A DNA stretch of 64,000 bases from Calycina herbarum (lineage: Eukaryota; Ascomycota; Leotiomycetes; Helotiales; Pezizellaceae): assembly GCA_001414485.1 (NCBI GenBank), contig LLEY01000014.1, forward strand, positions 310,001 to 374,000, read 5' to 3'. The position numbers were made by a program, and so were the translations under genes. Shown piece after piece: positions 1 to 10,679 of the stretch. Numbering within the stretch: position 1 is the stretch's first letter; each line of letters opens with the position of its first letter. The notes beneath the pieces were generated by a model that saw only the letters and a program-made list of their open reading frames with translations, was not told the DNA's origin and ran no database searches.

Positions 1-309
1 AAAACCGGAAAACAGTTCGAAGCTTGGCTGGAAGCCTTTGGAAATGGAATAGAAATTCCCAATTTGGATAGCTTTAATCTCCAAGTTATTGGAGGTCCAT
101 TTGGTACAGGTTCTGTTGTGGTAACAAATGAAAACGGAGACGAGGATACAGGTTATATTGGGGCTGATTTGGATCCGCAGAATATTCTGAAATATGGTTC
201 CTTTGAAAGCTCGACATCTTCACATGAAGCTGTTCGCTTGGTTATAGAAGAGAATCTTTTCGAAAGATGTGCGTATATTGAAAGTTTGTCAGAGACACTT
301 GGAGTATAG
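1..309 (+). CDS. 3' end of an unidentified gene
   Basis: The frame is open from the first base of the window to a TAG at 307-309 and gives about 102 residues, so the gene starts outside the window. The visible C-terminus is acidic and glycine-rich in its middle (GGPFGTGSVVV, then NENGDEDTG) and ends SLSETLGV. I see no membrane segment, catalytic motif or signal. Composition looks like coding sequence and there is no stop in 102 codons. I do not recognise the family. It converges on the FSH1-type hydrolase, with 77 bases between the two stop codons. It could also be only the last exon of a longer gene. Confidence 0.5.
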   Translation, partial: KTGKQFEAWLEAFGNGIEIPNLDSFNLQVIGGPFGTGSVVVTNENGDEDTGYIGADLDPQNILKYGSFESSTSSHEAVRLVIEENLFERCAYIESLSETLGV

Positions 310-386
310 GGAATGATGGGAAGAAGAGCATATGGGACAAATTTCCTTCTTAGCTCCACATCTCTAAAGCACACGAATTATCATAG

Positions 387-1311
387 TCAATACAAACGAG
401 ATTCATCGATGACACACTCCACAGCGACCTTGGCAGCTTTGATCTCGCCCTTAGTTCTAGGCAACTCGTGACCTCCACCGTGTATAACCCCTTTCACCAC
501 TTTCCCAGCACACATCTTCTGCAACAACCTTGCGCTCACATTGAACGGATCCTCAGAACTATATATATGGGCGGTGGGAATGGTAATTCGTCGCGCCAAT
601 AAGTCGGGATGGAAAGGTCGCGGATACTGGTCTGGACTCAGTTCCGTGTAATCTACTCGTCCAGCCAAACCTGTACGGTTCGCCGTTTTCAAGGCAGCCG
701 AAAAGTCAAGGACGACGGAAGGAGAGAATCCTAATGGGGCGCTCTGGAGTTCGAGAAGTTCAAGGGTTTTTTGATTCATCCCGGTTTTCGAGGAAGCTCT
801 GGCCTTTGTGGATTCGGCGGCAAAAGCAATTGCTGCATCTTGTTGGAAGGAATAGTCCGATGAGAACGCAAAATAGGAAGAGAAAAAAACCGCGAATTTG
901 AAAGGGGGTGCGGTATCCGGGTGGTCAATTGCATGCTGGAGGAGGAGTGAAGCGGCGACTGTAGCGCCTTGGCTGAATCCAAGCACGCCATCGAATGGAC
1001 CTTCTTCGGCTATGATTTCGTTGATGAGATCGTGCGCTTGAGGAATTTCATCAGGGTGAGGTGTTTTGAAGTAACAGTAGCAAGGGCCAGAAAAGTAATC
1101 TTGGACTCCTATGCTGAGTGTTAGATCATTGTCATTTCTCGGAGAGGACAAAGTCGCGAAAAAAAAACTAGCCTGGCGCTGGTGCTGATTCCACCTCCCC
1201 CAAAACAAAATTATATTCATAAGTGCCGCTTAGTTCTTCGCAGAAACCCTCCAGTTGTTTCTTGAAAATGTCACCCGAGATACCATAACCATGAAGACAA
1301 AGTATCTTCAT
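387..1311 (-). CDS. FSH1-family serine hydrolase (LovG-like thioesterase candidate)
   Basis: Two exons, 1311-1169 and 1113-387, joined across a 55-base intron with CTAAC branch site and CAG acceptor, give 289 residues, a normal length for the FSH1 (DUF341) alpha/beta-hydrolase family. The N-terminus MKILCLHGYGISG is the family's first strand and oxyanion loop. GFSQGA carries the nucleophile serine. SSEDPF and HGGGHELPR are in the expected places for the catalytic Asp and His. The donor (GTTTTT) is weak, but this splice restores the frame exactly at the conserved PAPG...YFSGP region. FSH1 relatives such as LovG release products from highly reducing PKSs that lack a thioesterase. This gene lies just downstream of such a PKS on the same strand, so product release is the inferred role. 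No lesion is seen, unlike in the PKS. Confidence 0.82.
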
Positions 1312-1743
1312 CTTGCTTTTGAGACGTTAATTCTTTGCCTCGGATAAGCCACGTGGGTTGGACGATGAGATAAGATGGGAACTCTGAATACTCAATTCTG
1401 AGTTGACTATAATCTGGCTCATTTCTTCAACGAGGATTAGGTTCGGGACTTATATACCTATGCTTACTGTGGCTGTGGCGTGGTAGGCGCTAGATTTGAA
1501 TCAAGGTCCCCCTCTGGTCGCATATGCACCTAATCCTGGTTCTATTGTGCTTCAAACCTTGCTCATCAAATAGGCAGTCATCATCATGGTTTCTGATTCG
1601 TTAAATAGCATTTAATCACAGGTTTGGGCAGGTATGTGTCAAGTGTTGGGTCATAACGAAGACTCGCTAAGATAGGGGCATTCCACGTGATAGGTCAAAC
1701 ATGAAAATTGAAGCCTTAACTAATGAAACAACCCATCGTTCTG

Positions 1744-2640
1744 CTAAGATGGAGCCTGTCCTTCTAATCCTTCTCCTGCTTGGTTGCCCTGCTTCAAAAC
1801 TTGTGCAATCAGTTTGCTCTTTTCTCCAAGTTTGAGGGCCAAAGCCGAGATCGGAATCTGGCTTAAAAGATCGAAAACAGTCACATCTGCTTTCAGTTCT
1901 CGGAAAATCCAGTTCCGCACTTCTACAGCAACCAAGGAGTCCACTATTTATTGTTAGTCACGATTTCTAGTTACACAAGGGATACACTATAGATAAACTT
2001 ACCACCATACGTCGAGATTTGCGTTTCTACATTGATGTCTTCCGGCGAAATCATCATTGACTTAGCAAGCTTCAGAACCAAAGCACTCTCAATAACCTTG
2101 GCTCCATCAACGAAAGTAGTGATAGTTGAGAGCGTTAATCTTAGTTCTGTGTCCGCAGTGTCAACGACCGCAGAACTTGCTTGTGCGTTAGCTTTCTTAA
2201 GGAGCCAAAATTTGGGGTTTTCCAGCCACCACTTTGTCACATCATTCATCTCAAGAACGAGGCCGCTACCAAGACCAATAATCAACTGAGGTGGCATTCG
2301 TGCTTCATCTTGCGTATATCCTGTCATGGCAGAACTCACGAGCATATGGAGCTCTTCGTAGATCTCCATGAAAGGTGTTTTGACATCAGTGTGTTTAGCA
2401 AGCCATCCAATATCTTTCATGGCACCAAGGTCTATGGCTGTTCCTGAGAGACCATTGACTCATCGATATTGTGCGAGGGCATCTTGATAGGTATTTCCAG
2501 CACAGTAGTTGCCCTGACCTGGATTCCTAGTCACGCCTGCTGTAGACGAAAGCAATATGAAAAAGTCAAGTTGCTTCAGAAACAGGCTGTGGAGATTCCA
2601 ACTGCCCTCGATTTTGGGTCTTGTCGCGTTCTTTGGAATT
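1744..2640 (-). pseudogene. KR C-terminus and acyl carrier protein of the decayed PKS
   Basis: After the deletion junction the frame reads [10 protein letters not shown]...[17 protein letters not shown], the C-terminal third of a ketoreductase. A TGA at 2460-2462 stands where one more residue (probably Arg) is expected before VNGLSGTAIDLG. The downstream part to 1744 is open and carries a complete ACP: ISTYG, a 59-base intron (2002-1944), then VDSLVAVEVRNWIF with the phosphopantetheine serine. No thioesterase follows, which suits a trans-acting release enzyme. Confidence 0.85.
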
Positions 2641-2649
2641 TGAAAGGTG

Positions 2650-3700
2650 CTCAACATCTTGTTTCCATTCAACGTAAGCACATATCTTGCGCATTCTGGA
2701 AGAAACGCCTTCCTCGCTAGCATTTCCGACAGCCATTGACGCAAGCTCAGTACACTTCAGGCCTTTGATGATGACCATTGGGGAGTTCCAAGAGACATCT
2801 GAAAATGTGACAAAGCCAGCAGATTCTCGTTGACCAAGGCTTATTGATTTAGTAAAGCCAATTGATTCAGTACCAGCTGCCTTTGGAAAGTTTGCTGACA
2901 CAAATACACTACCAATTGAAGTGGGAACCATAGCTCCCGCGAGTCTGGAGTTACCACTTATCGTAGCAAATATCGTTTGGATGAAGGCATCGAGCGTAGC
3001 AGGATGAATGAGATGATCATATTCATACATTTCCGGCATAGCCGACTTTGTATCAGGGATCCTGACCGAACAAGGAGCCATGCTCTTCCCAGTATTTATC
3101 TGAGTGACATTTTGAAAAAGGGGCCCAAAGTGTAGGCCCATTTCTCCAAGCCTCTTGTAGAATTGGCGTGACTCGCTTTGCTTGGTGCAGCCCTCCTTGA
3201 CGGCGTTGAACTCTTTCTCCAACGATTTCCATTCAACTTCAGCTTCAAGCCCATGCTCGACCTCGCTAGACGCCATCTCATATTTGATTGAGATCAAGCC
3301 GGAACAATTTTCGACCCAAGTGTCACCCCTAACCAAGGAGAACACTTTGAAAGCAAGCTAGGTGCTCGTGTTTGATCTGATACCAATTCTATGTGGGCGA
3401 ATTTGTAGAATTGTTTCGACCCCAGCATCAGAATTTTGAAGTACCAATGCATGAACTATGGCAATATCTCGTAGCTCATAACCCTCGACCTTCTTATCTT
3501 TGTCAGAGAGTTGTTTTGCGGCTTCAATGGCCATAACGAGCATTCCTGCTGCCGGAAATAAAACAGAGTCTTGGACTACATGGTCTTGGGTCCACGGGTT
3601 TTCAAAAATGTGAAGTACATTCAACCAGCTTGGCTCAAGGGGTTTAAAATTTTCGGCCGGTTTTCCTAACAGGTCCAACCTGGGATGTGCGTTGAACCGT
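2650..3700 (-). pseudogene. Dehydratase domain of the decayed PKS
   Basis: The DH begins HPRLDLLGKP. Its active-site motif reads HVVQDSVLFP, so the glycine of the usual HxxxGxxxxP is Asp here. The second half starts after a TAG at 3358-3360, where the family normally has Trp (SNTST-stop-LAFK). The Asp-containing motif HPATLDAF is present at about 3000. The domain runs into the CAYVEWKQD linker at about 2655-2690, after which unrelated PKS sequence from the KR follows directly. Confidence 0.85.
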
Positions 3701-4900
3701 CTGTTGTGGCTGATTATGCTCTCATGCCAGTAGCGATTGTTGTGGTTCCATGGATAATTCGGGAGGTCTACAATTGGACAGGCTCTACCAAAATCGCTTG
3801 TCGACGAGTTGAGTACGTCAAAATTGACTGTGTACCCCCTGCACCAAAGTTTTCCGGCAGCTTCCAAGGAGGTCAAGGCTGCATTTCTTCCTCGTCGTAG
3901 AATGGGGATGTAGTGGACTGAATTTTTGTCCTTTTCCAGCACACCGAGTATTTGTTTCAACGGTCCTTGAAGAGCCGCATGTGGACCGGATTCAAGAAGA
4001 ACATCGACACTGAGAGGGGCATTTCGGCGGCGAGTGGTGGTAGCTGGTGCGAGTATGATACTGACGGCGCCGAGAAAGTTGACTTGGCCAACCAGATTTT
4101 GAACCTAGTAAGATGGGCCAAGCTCACAATAAGCAATTTGTTGTCCAGTAACCGAGGAAAACATTGGGGCCGTAGAACTGGCATCCATTGGCTTTGTGTC
4201 CTGTATCGAAACAAGGTAGTCGTTTGCGATTTGATTCATATGGGGGAGTGATATGCTATGTATCGTCTGCTTTGAGCCTGGTTGCAAGCTCAAGGATACA
4301 GACTTTGACGCCAGACAAGGTTGTGTTGGAAGGGCTGTTGATGCATGCAACAACCACCGTGGGCTTTTTCGTGACTGCAAGGTAAGACTCGGCCTGTTCA
4401 CGAGATAAGCTAACTGCCATCATGGCCCCAGAATTGTTTGAAGTCCGGTTTTGTATCTCGGCGGAAAGCAAGCCTCTGAAGTAAGCGATCTTCCATGCAT
4501 CTTGCTTGGTGAGGGCCCCAATGCAATAAGCGGCACCTACAATATGTCAGCATCGAAGTCAAGCAACTGGTTAATTTGGATAAAAGGAACCGCAAAGAAC
4601 TTAAAGAGTACTTACCAATTTCTCCACTAGAGTGACCAACGACCCGGCTCGCTTCAATACCCCAGCTCTTGGTAAGCTCGACAAGAGCAACCTAAAGTAT
4701 TGTGCAGAGAGGCTGACTGAATCTAGTTTCATTCACGTGAGTAGAGGTTTCATCCCTCCTTAACTCTTCAAGGACTGACCACGAACAACCCAGAGATCTA
4801 AGATACTCATCGGCTTCAATTTAGACGTCCGAAAATATCCAGTAGGTAAGAAGTTCGCGTCCCATGGCAAACCATTGGGCTCCCTGGCCGTGAACACAAA
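3700..4900 (-). pseudogene. Acyltransferase domain of the decayed PKS
   Basis: The GQGAQWFAMGREL entry motif is readable at about 4850-4888 only after a one-base frameshift. The nucleophile motif VVGHSSGE (about 4625-4650) is intact and is followed by an intron with donor GTAAGT near 4616. Stops replace conserved residues at 4821-4823 (before IEADEYLRSLGC), 4692-4694 (in CTxLxVALV, where Gln is usual) and 4105-4107 (in LGPSYxVQNLV, where Trp is usual). The segment before the catalytic-His region is shortened near 4255 and shifted by one base in a C run at about 4242-4246. Confidence 0.85.
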
Positions 4901-5916
4901 TCCTAGCTTGGGTAATTTCGAGGATCTCGAAAATTTTGGAAGCCCTTCATCCAGTGACTGTAGCAAATTATCCGCTGACTCTGCTATAGCGAAGGTGCGC
5001 CAGACAAATAGGCTTCGGTGACTAGCGAGGGTATGGGCCAAGTTATGAATGTAATCGTGACTATCGAACTTTGTGGAAAATTTGAGCTCCTTCAGATGCT
5101 CAGAATATACCTTTCCAATTCTTTGAAGCCCGTTCTGCTCTGGAGACGAAAATATAAGAAGTTTTAAGTTCCCTTGCGAGGTTGGACCATAACTCCAGAG
5201 GAATCCTCATCGGACCCTATACCAGAATCATTATTTGTTCTCGGCGTTATACTTCCGAGTGTCACTTTGGTATGATGATTCCCTTCGAGTCCCCGGTGTT
5301 TGAGGTAATGAAAAGCGTCGTCGAGAATTACCTAGAAGATCAGGGAGTCAGTTTTTGCCTATCAAGGAACTTCTCGGGATTAGGCTCAGAATAATGATGG
5401 GATGATTCAAGACGAAAAATAAGGAAATCGGGATAAAAATATCCCCTTTACATACGTGTGCATTAGTTCCACCGTAACCGAAGCTGTTTATAGACACTCT
5501 CCGCAGGCCCTTTTTCATATTTACCTGTGAAACAGGAATTGAAAGATTTTCGAGGTGCAAGCCTGGATTGACTCTCTCGAAATTCGCTTGCGGTGGGATT
5601 AACCCAGCTTCAAGAAGTAGAACGGTTCTGAGAATCCCTGCTAGACCGCTACATCCTTCCAAATGGCCCACATTCGCTTTTACTGAACCAATGTAAAGAG
5701 GACGAGAAGTATCCCGCTCCGCGCCAAAGGTTTTGCCAATTGCTCCTACCTCTAATGGATCTCCGACAGCCGTTCCCTAAAAACCATTGTACATTAACAT
5801 ATATTCAGAGAGAGCAAGGATAAACATTGATTACGGTTCCATGTGCTTCAAAGTAGTCTCTAGATAAGTTATTAGCTTATAAACTAAGTTCGTTTGGAAG
5901 GGATTCGGGGCTAAGC

Positions 5917-5930
5917 GGGGGGGGGGGGGG
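5917..5930. repeat. G14 homopolymer
   Basis: Fourteen consecutive G on the plus strand lie inside the former ketosynthase coding region. They stand where the conserved segment after GVNQDG should continue. The tract is either a true slippage product or a place where the read or assembly is unreliable. Confidence 0.9.
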
Positions 5931-6395
5931 TTCCGTCCTGGTTGACACCAGAACCACGAACCACCGCGCGAATCGTGTCTCCTTTACGAAGAGCTGCATC
6001 CAAGGGTTTGAGAATCATCACACTCGTACCTTCACCACGACTGTATCCATTTGCGCGATGATCAAAGCTGAATCATTTGCCGTCCGGACTCAAAAGATTT
6101 AGTGCAGAGAGGGATCGCATAATCTCGGGCAAGAGGAGAAGATTTGTCCCGCAGACAAGAGACTATTTTCTCCGTTAGAATGGATTGGTAAATAATACTT
6201 GGCATGAAAACAGCTTACCACATTGCTTGCTCTCTCCGGCCCGGAAAGATTGACAAGCTAAATGAAACGCAACCAGGCTAGAGGAGCAGGCAGTATCGAG
6301 GGTCAGAGAAGGTCCGTGGAGGTCATAGAACCAAGACAGGCGGTTTGATAAAATTGACCTCCCTGATCCAGTACCCTGGTAGGTTCTCATATTGT

Positions 6396-6442
6396 TTGTG
6401 TCTTTGCCGGCGACATATTCATAGTCGCCGGCAAAGACACAA
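6396..6442. repeat. Perfect 19-bp inverted repeat with 9-base loop
   Basis: Arms 6396-6414 (TTGTGTCTTTGCCGGCGAC) and 6424-6442 are exact reverse complements around the loop ATATTCATA. The left arm is the normal PKS coding sequence (VAGKDTN, minus strand) and the right arm is its inverted copy, lying where KS sequence should continue. It looks like an inverted duplication or template switch. Confidence 0.85.
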
Positions 6443-6499
6443 CATAACTACATTCGAAGTCAACAAAATGCACATATTTGCGAGAGGGGTGCCAGGAGG

Positions 6500-6660
6500 G
6501 AGGGGGTGTACTAAGAGGAATAGGATGTATTCCCTGTACACCAATTTCCGTAGCCCTTGTTCAAAACAATATAGAATACTAAGCGAGGGGGTTTAGGCGA
6601 ATCAGAGACTAGATTTCTCGATTATACTAAGCCACTTCGCCTAATAGCCATGATTGTCGG
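6500..6660. repeat. Two hairpin-forming segments in a non-PKS insert
   Basis: The first hairpin, about 6506-6545, has GGTGTAC and GTACACC ends and an inner stem of AGGAATA against TATTCCCT. The second, about 6593-6648, has TTTAGGCGAA facing TTCGCCTAAT across about 35 bases, with the direct repeat ATACTAAGC nearby. The sequence does not look like PKS and sits where the KS gene has an oversized spacer, so a small non-autonomous insertion is possible. No target duplication was identified. Confidence 0.45.
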
Positions 6661-7184
6661 AGCGTCTTCAGAGTAGTAAGAGAAGGTGGCTGGAGAGCAA
6701 TGATCGAGACGGTTATATACCATGATGTTTCACTGCCAACGACACGATCCATAGGGATGCCAGCTGTATCAAATTTAGTCCAGATATTCAGACTTTAGAT
6801 GCAACTTGAAAGGTTGCTCATACCATTTTCGAGACTCTCGAATGCCAGTTCGAGAAGCATTCGTTGCTGCGGGTCCATCGCCTCTGCTTCGTTTGCTGTA
6901 ATGGAAAAGAAGGAAACATCAAACAATCCAACGTCTTCCTTCAGAAAGTTACCTCCCCGTGTATTCAATGTCTCTTGTCGCGCATTATGTGGATGATAGT
7001 AAACGTCAACATTGAATCGATCGAGTGGAATCTCTGACCAAGAAGATTTTCCATTGACTAACATATCCCAGAATCTAGTGGGGTTCGTTGCTTCTCCGGG
7101 AAAACGGCATGACATGCCGACGATGGCAATGGGCATCAATTTGTCATCGTTGATATCTTGATTGTTTTCCCTGAGAGAGGACAT

Positions 7185-8510
7185 TCTTTTTTTTTGGTAT
7201 GATTGGAAGGGTTGGAGTGAGTTAAGCGAATTTCTTGAAAAGTCTAGTAAATAGCTATCGGAGAGCGCTCGAAACTGCAATGGTGATTTCAGCCAGCTCT
7301 TTGCAACAGTCTGGGGAACTCGCGCTTATCAGCAACTCACCCTCCACCAACATACTTCAACACTAGGAACAAGCGTCGACGTTGTGCCGTGGGCTACATG
7401 AAATCAACCATTCTAAGCTCGTTAATTCATTCCATCTTTCTACGCCTGATCACAGTCTCCCTATCATGGTCAATGTTTTTCAGCTTCCCGGCCTTTTCTA
7501 GCTGAAGCATAGGGTGAGGTTGGCGACCCTCTCTGCTACTCCCCGCCTTTCCTCCCCTCTTTTATAGGAGCCTAATCGTAGGCGCTGCATGTTGGCACTC
7601 AACCCACCTTCACTTCTTTAGTAGAAGTTTTCATTTTGTATTTTTGATCAAGAGAGTTAAGTTAAACGTATATACTGGGTCGACCGATAACAGAGGGAGC
7701 ACAATCGCTAAGCGCTGCTTGCAAAGCTCTTCCAAAACGGGTATTCGAAACCAGCTTTTTCCGAGTTGTAAGAGAAAACAATACTTTTTGCAGATCCTTT
7801 CTGGTTCAAGTCACACCAGAGTCAGCCCAAGTAACGCTGACCTCACAAAGGGTATATTTTCGTACAAATGAGGGGGGATGATAATGTGGTAACCAACACC
7901 AACTTGATGACGGGCGCGTACCTAATCAAACATCTGGCCCGGTTGTTCCACCAAACATCTGGCGCGTGTTTTTTTGACGTGTTCTATTGGCTGGAGTGGT
8001 AGTTCGGCTTCTTTTCACTCGAAGTCTAAACGTGATCATTCACGTGATTTAGGGACGTAAAAACTATGTTCCAGCATTTCGGGGGTCAGTACAAATATTA
8101 TGCATCGGTATTGTACACTAGAGTCTGCCTAGTGCTTTCATATTATGATATTGCCAACAAATGATGCAGTTAGAGTGGTGGCAAGACTTTATATACGCCC
8201 ATCTAATTGGCCCCTCTTTTTATAACCCTCCACGAAATTTGAACCAATTATGCAAGTAGGCCGCGAATTTAGTTAGAACACAACAGCGAGTACGACACCA
8301 ACAAACAAAAATACGGAGTACCAACAAAATCAAATTTACGTGTAGAAGATTGACAAATGCCACATGTTGGTGGAAATGCTGATTCAGAAAATCAGGCCAC
8401 CATTGGCCCGGCTAAACACAACCCACAATCAAGTCTAGGCGTGGTACTTCGTTGCTAAATCACCTTTATTTGTTATACTTAACGATTAACGCCACAAGCA
8501 ACAATCGAGA
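7185..8510. promoter_or_regulatory. Bidirectional intergenic region, PKS pseudogene and DHA2 transporter
   Basis: About 1.3 kb without a credible gene separates the divergent PKS and transporter. Two exact direct repeats CAAACATCTGGC lie at 7927-7938 and 7952-7963. A CGTGATcattCACGTGATT element with an E-box-like CACGTG core lies at about 8030-8048. These are candidate regulator sites by position only. Confidence 0.4.
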
Positions 8511-10679
8511 ATGAAATCAATGGTACAAAATGTAGGAAGGACTGCTCTAATATGTTCCACTTCATACTCTTGCTGAATTTCAAAGTCGGAGGCTATCGCC
8601 TCTCCGGTTCCTCCGCCTTCTACCCACAGCACTGAGCACGATCCACACACTCGCACCGAACCTTTGAAGGGATGGAGACTGGCAGTTGTTTTATTTTGGT
8701 AAGCGAAACAAATTCCAAGAAAACAGATTGTACTGAAAACTTGGAAGTCTAGATTTTGGTCTTCTGCTATCAGTTATGGATACATCCATTATCGCAACCG
8801 CACTCGTCACGATTTCCCAAGACTTTAAAGGATTCGACAAATCTAACTGGGCAGTACTAGCATACACTCTAACATACATGGGTTTGCACTTTCAAACGTC
8901 CCCTACAGTGTCTTTGCTGAATTATTTTTCGATAGCATTCGCGACTATTTTTGCACGACTCAGTGACATGATCGGGAGAAAATCGGTCGTATTCATAGCC
9001 TTTGCGATATTTACAACATTTTCACTTGTCTGTGGACTAGCATGCACTTTGGTACAGCTTATAATATTTAGAGCTTTTCAAGGTATCGGAGGATCTGGTC
9101 TTTACGCCATGACAATGGTTGTAGTTCCGGAAATTACACCCCCTAACTTGCTAGTGATGATGTCTGCTGTAAGCGGAGCAACAATATCCATCGCTGGTAA
9201 GTTTGGCTTATCTTTGAGTTTCCAACTAACAGTTCTTAGGTGTTTTGGGGCCAATACTGGGTGGAGGTAGGTGTTCTCCGAGTTCTTTTTTCCTTTCTCA
9301 GGTCATTTCGTGGGGATTGAGACACCGTTTCCTCCTCTCACTATTTCCTCCTCATTTTCCTCAGAGACACTTCTAAACGGGGCAATACTAACTGCGCGAT
9401 CATCCTCAGTTATTACCAAATATGCGAGCTGGCGGTGGATCTTCTTGATGAAGTAAGTTTATACCCTTTTACCAACTACCGAAATGGGAAAGCTAACCTT
9501 GTAGTGTTCCATGCGGTGTTCTAGTTATGATACTTATCAGTACGGTCTGGTTTAGACATGGTCAAGATACCGCCGCGACTCGGATTTCATTCTGGCAGAT
9601 GGATTATCTAGGTGGTCTCCTCTTGCTAGCTGCTTCAATACTTTTCGTATTCTCACTTCAAGAAGGGGGCAACCGAAGCTTCCCCTGGAAAGGTCCGGTA
9701 CTTATTTCTACTCTTGTTTTGTCCTTTCTCTGCTTTGGTTCGTTGTTTGCGTGGCAGTATTACCTTAACGAAAAGTCAAAAATCCACTCAATCCAGTCAA
9801 TTTTACCACTTCGCCTGGTTAGAAGAAGGGTTATAGCAGTGGGTACTCTGTGAGTTTATAAGATTTCGTCATATAAGCGACAAATACTGATCATGCCGAA
9901 CAGTACAACCGCACTTGCTGGGTTTTCTTTCTTTATCGTGATAATCGGCCTACCACAGCGCTTCCAAATAGTCAATGGAAACGATACAGTGATGGCAGGC
10001 GTTCATCTGCTTCCTATGTTAGTAGCACTTGGTACTGGGGCTGTTGTGGGTGCTATGGTTTCCATACGGCGAAATCACACATTTCCAGTCCTTTGCATAG
10101 CCAGTTGTTTTGTCTTAACGGGGTGTGGATTACTTTCAACGGCCTCTGGCGATCTCAAAATACCCTCAAGTCTCTATGGGTACCAGGTTATTCATGGGTT
10201 TGGTGTTGGGCTTACTATGGGAGCCATCACACTCATGGTAGCAGTGGAAGCTGAGTTCCAGGACGCTGGTAAGCTACTCGCTAATTTACCTGAATCGAAT
10301 CTAACATCTGCTAGCAATCGCTCAAGGCATAGTCTCCCAGGCTCGAATTTTTGGCGGCAGTGTTGGAATTGCGATGTCGACAATAGTTTTCAACAACAAA
10401 GCGCAAAGTTCCCTCTCTGACATTTTGACACCCAGTCAGCTAAGCCTTCTGCATAAATCACCGGCAATAATTGCTACCTGGACTCTCAGGGAACAACTTG
10501 CAGTACGAGCTGTCTTCGCTACATCCTTCAATGATACGATGCGTGTCTGTACTTATGTGTCAGCCATTGGTGTGCTTCTGACTTTGATGATGTATCAACA
10601 GAACCCTCCTGATGTTATGGAGAAGAAGAGAGAGCAGATGGAATATGTTAGACAAAGGATGGAGGTTCAGATTGGGTAA
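8511..10679 (+). CDS. DHA2-family MFS drug/metabolite exporter, 14 TM
   Basis: Nine exons (8511-8522, 8586-8698, 8748-8881, 8936-9196, 9240-9266, 9410-9452, 9505-9849, 9904-10268, 10315-10679) join in frame to 554 residues, the usual size for 14-TM DHA2 proton antiporters. Seen: SVMDTSIIATAL (motif D1 in TM1), FARLSDMIGRKSV (motif A loop), GVLGPILGGVITKY (motif C of exporters) and ASWRWIF. The C-terminal cytosolic tail is charged (EKKREQMEYVRQRMEVQIG). Exons 3-9 are secure. The tiny first exon (MKSM) and its 63-base intron are my best guess, because exon 2 has no ATG of its own. It probably sits in the plasma or vacuolar membrane and exported the PKS product or gives self-protection. Unlike the PKS it shows no stops or frameshifts. 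Confidence 0.88.

Larger units (their letters stand above)
5456..7136 (-). pseudogene. Ketosynthase domain of the decayed PKS
   Basis: The domain begins MPIAIVGMSCRFPG and ends GGTNAH at the exon border 5456. The active-site Cys (DTACSSSL, about 6270-6290), the first His (EAHGT, about 5845-5858) and the second His (NVGHLEG, about 5650-5670) are all present. Damage: an abnormally long spacer with palindromes between SETS (about 6735) and [10 protein letters not shown] (about 6415), a TGA at 6073-6075 inside the conserved SPDGK...[10 protein letters not shown] block, and loss of the roughly 25 residues normally found between GVNQDG and the EAHGT motif, where a G14 tract and stops now lie. Confidence 0.88.
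1744..7184 (-). pseudogene. Highly reducing type I polyketide synthase, decayed
   Basis: The remains run from MSSLRENN at 7184 through KS, AT, DH, a KR C-terminal part and an ACP, ending at 1744. Many hallmark motifs survive: [13 protein letters not shown] and NVGHLEG in KS, GHSSGE in AT, GVDSLVAVE in ACP. The gene cannot make a full enzyme. In-frame stops sit at 6073-6075, 4821-4823, 4692-4694, 4105-4107, 3358-3360 and 2460-2462. Frameshifts lie near 4888 and 4245, a G14 tract replaces part of KS near 5917-5930, and the stretch expected between DH and the KR end (methyltransferase, enoylreductase, most of KR) is missing at about 2640. Introns with good GT...AG ends remain at 5455-5332 and 2002-1944. 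A working copy would be about 2400 residues and would act with the neighbouring FSH1 hydrolase. Several stops fit C-to-T in CpA or G-to-A in TpG, as RIP makes. Confidence 0.93.

Noticed and set aside
2181..2447. Plus-strand open frames across the PKS region
   Set aside because: They run antisense to PKS remnants with clear domain homology and have no features of their own.
5050..5240. Clear frameshift in the KS-AT linker near 5200
   Set aside because: The frame change can also be explained by a 51-base intron with GT...AG ends, so I did not count it among the inactivating lesions.
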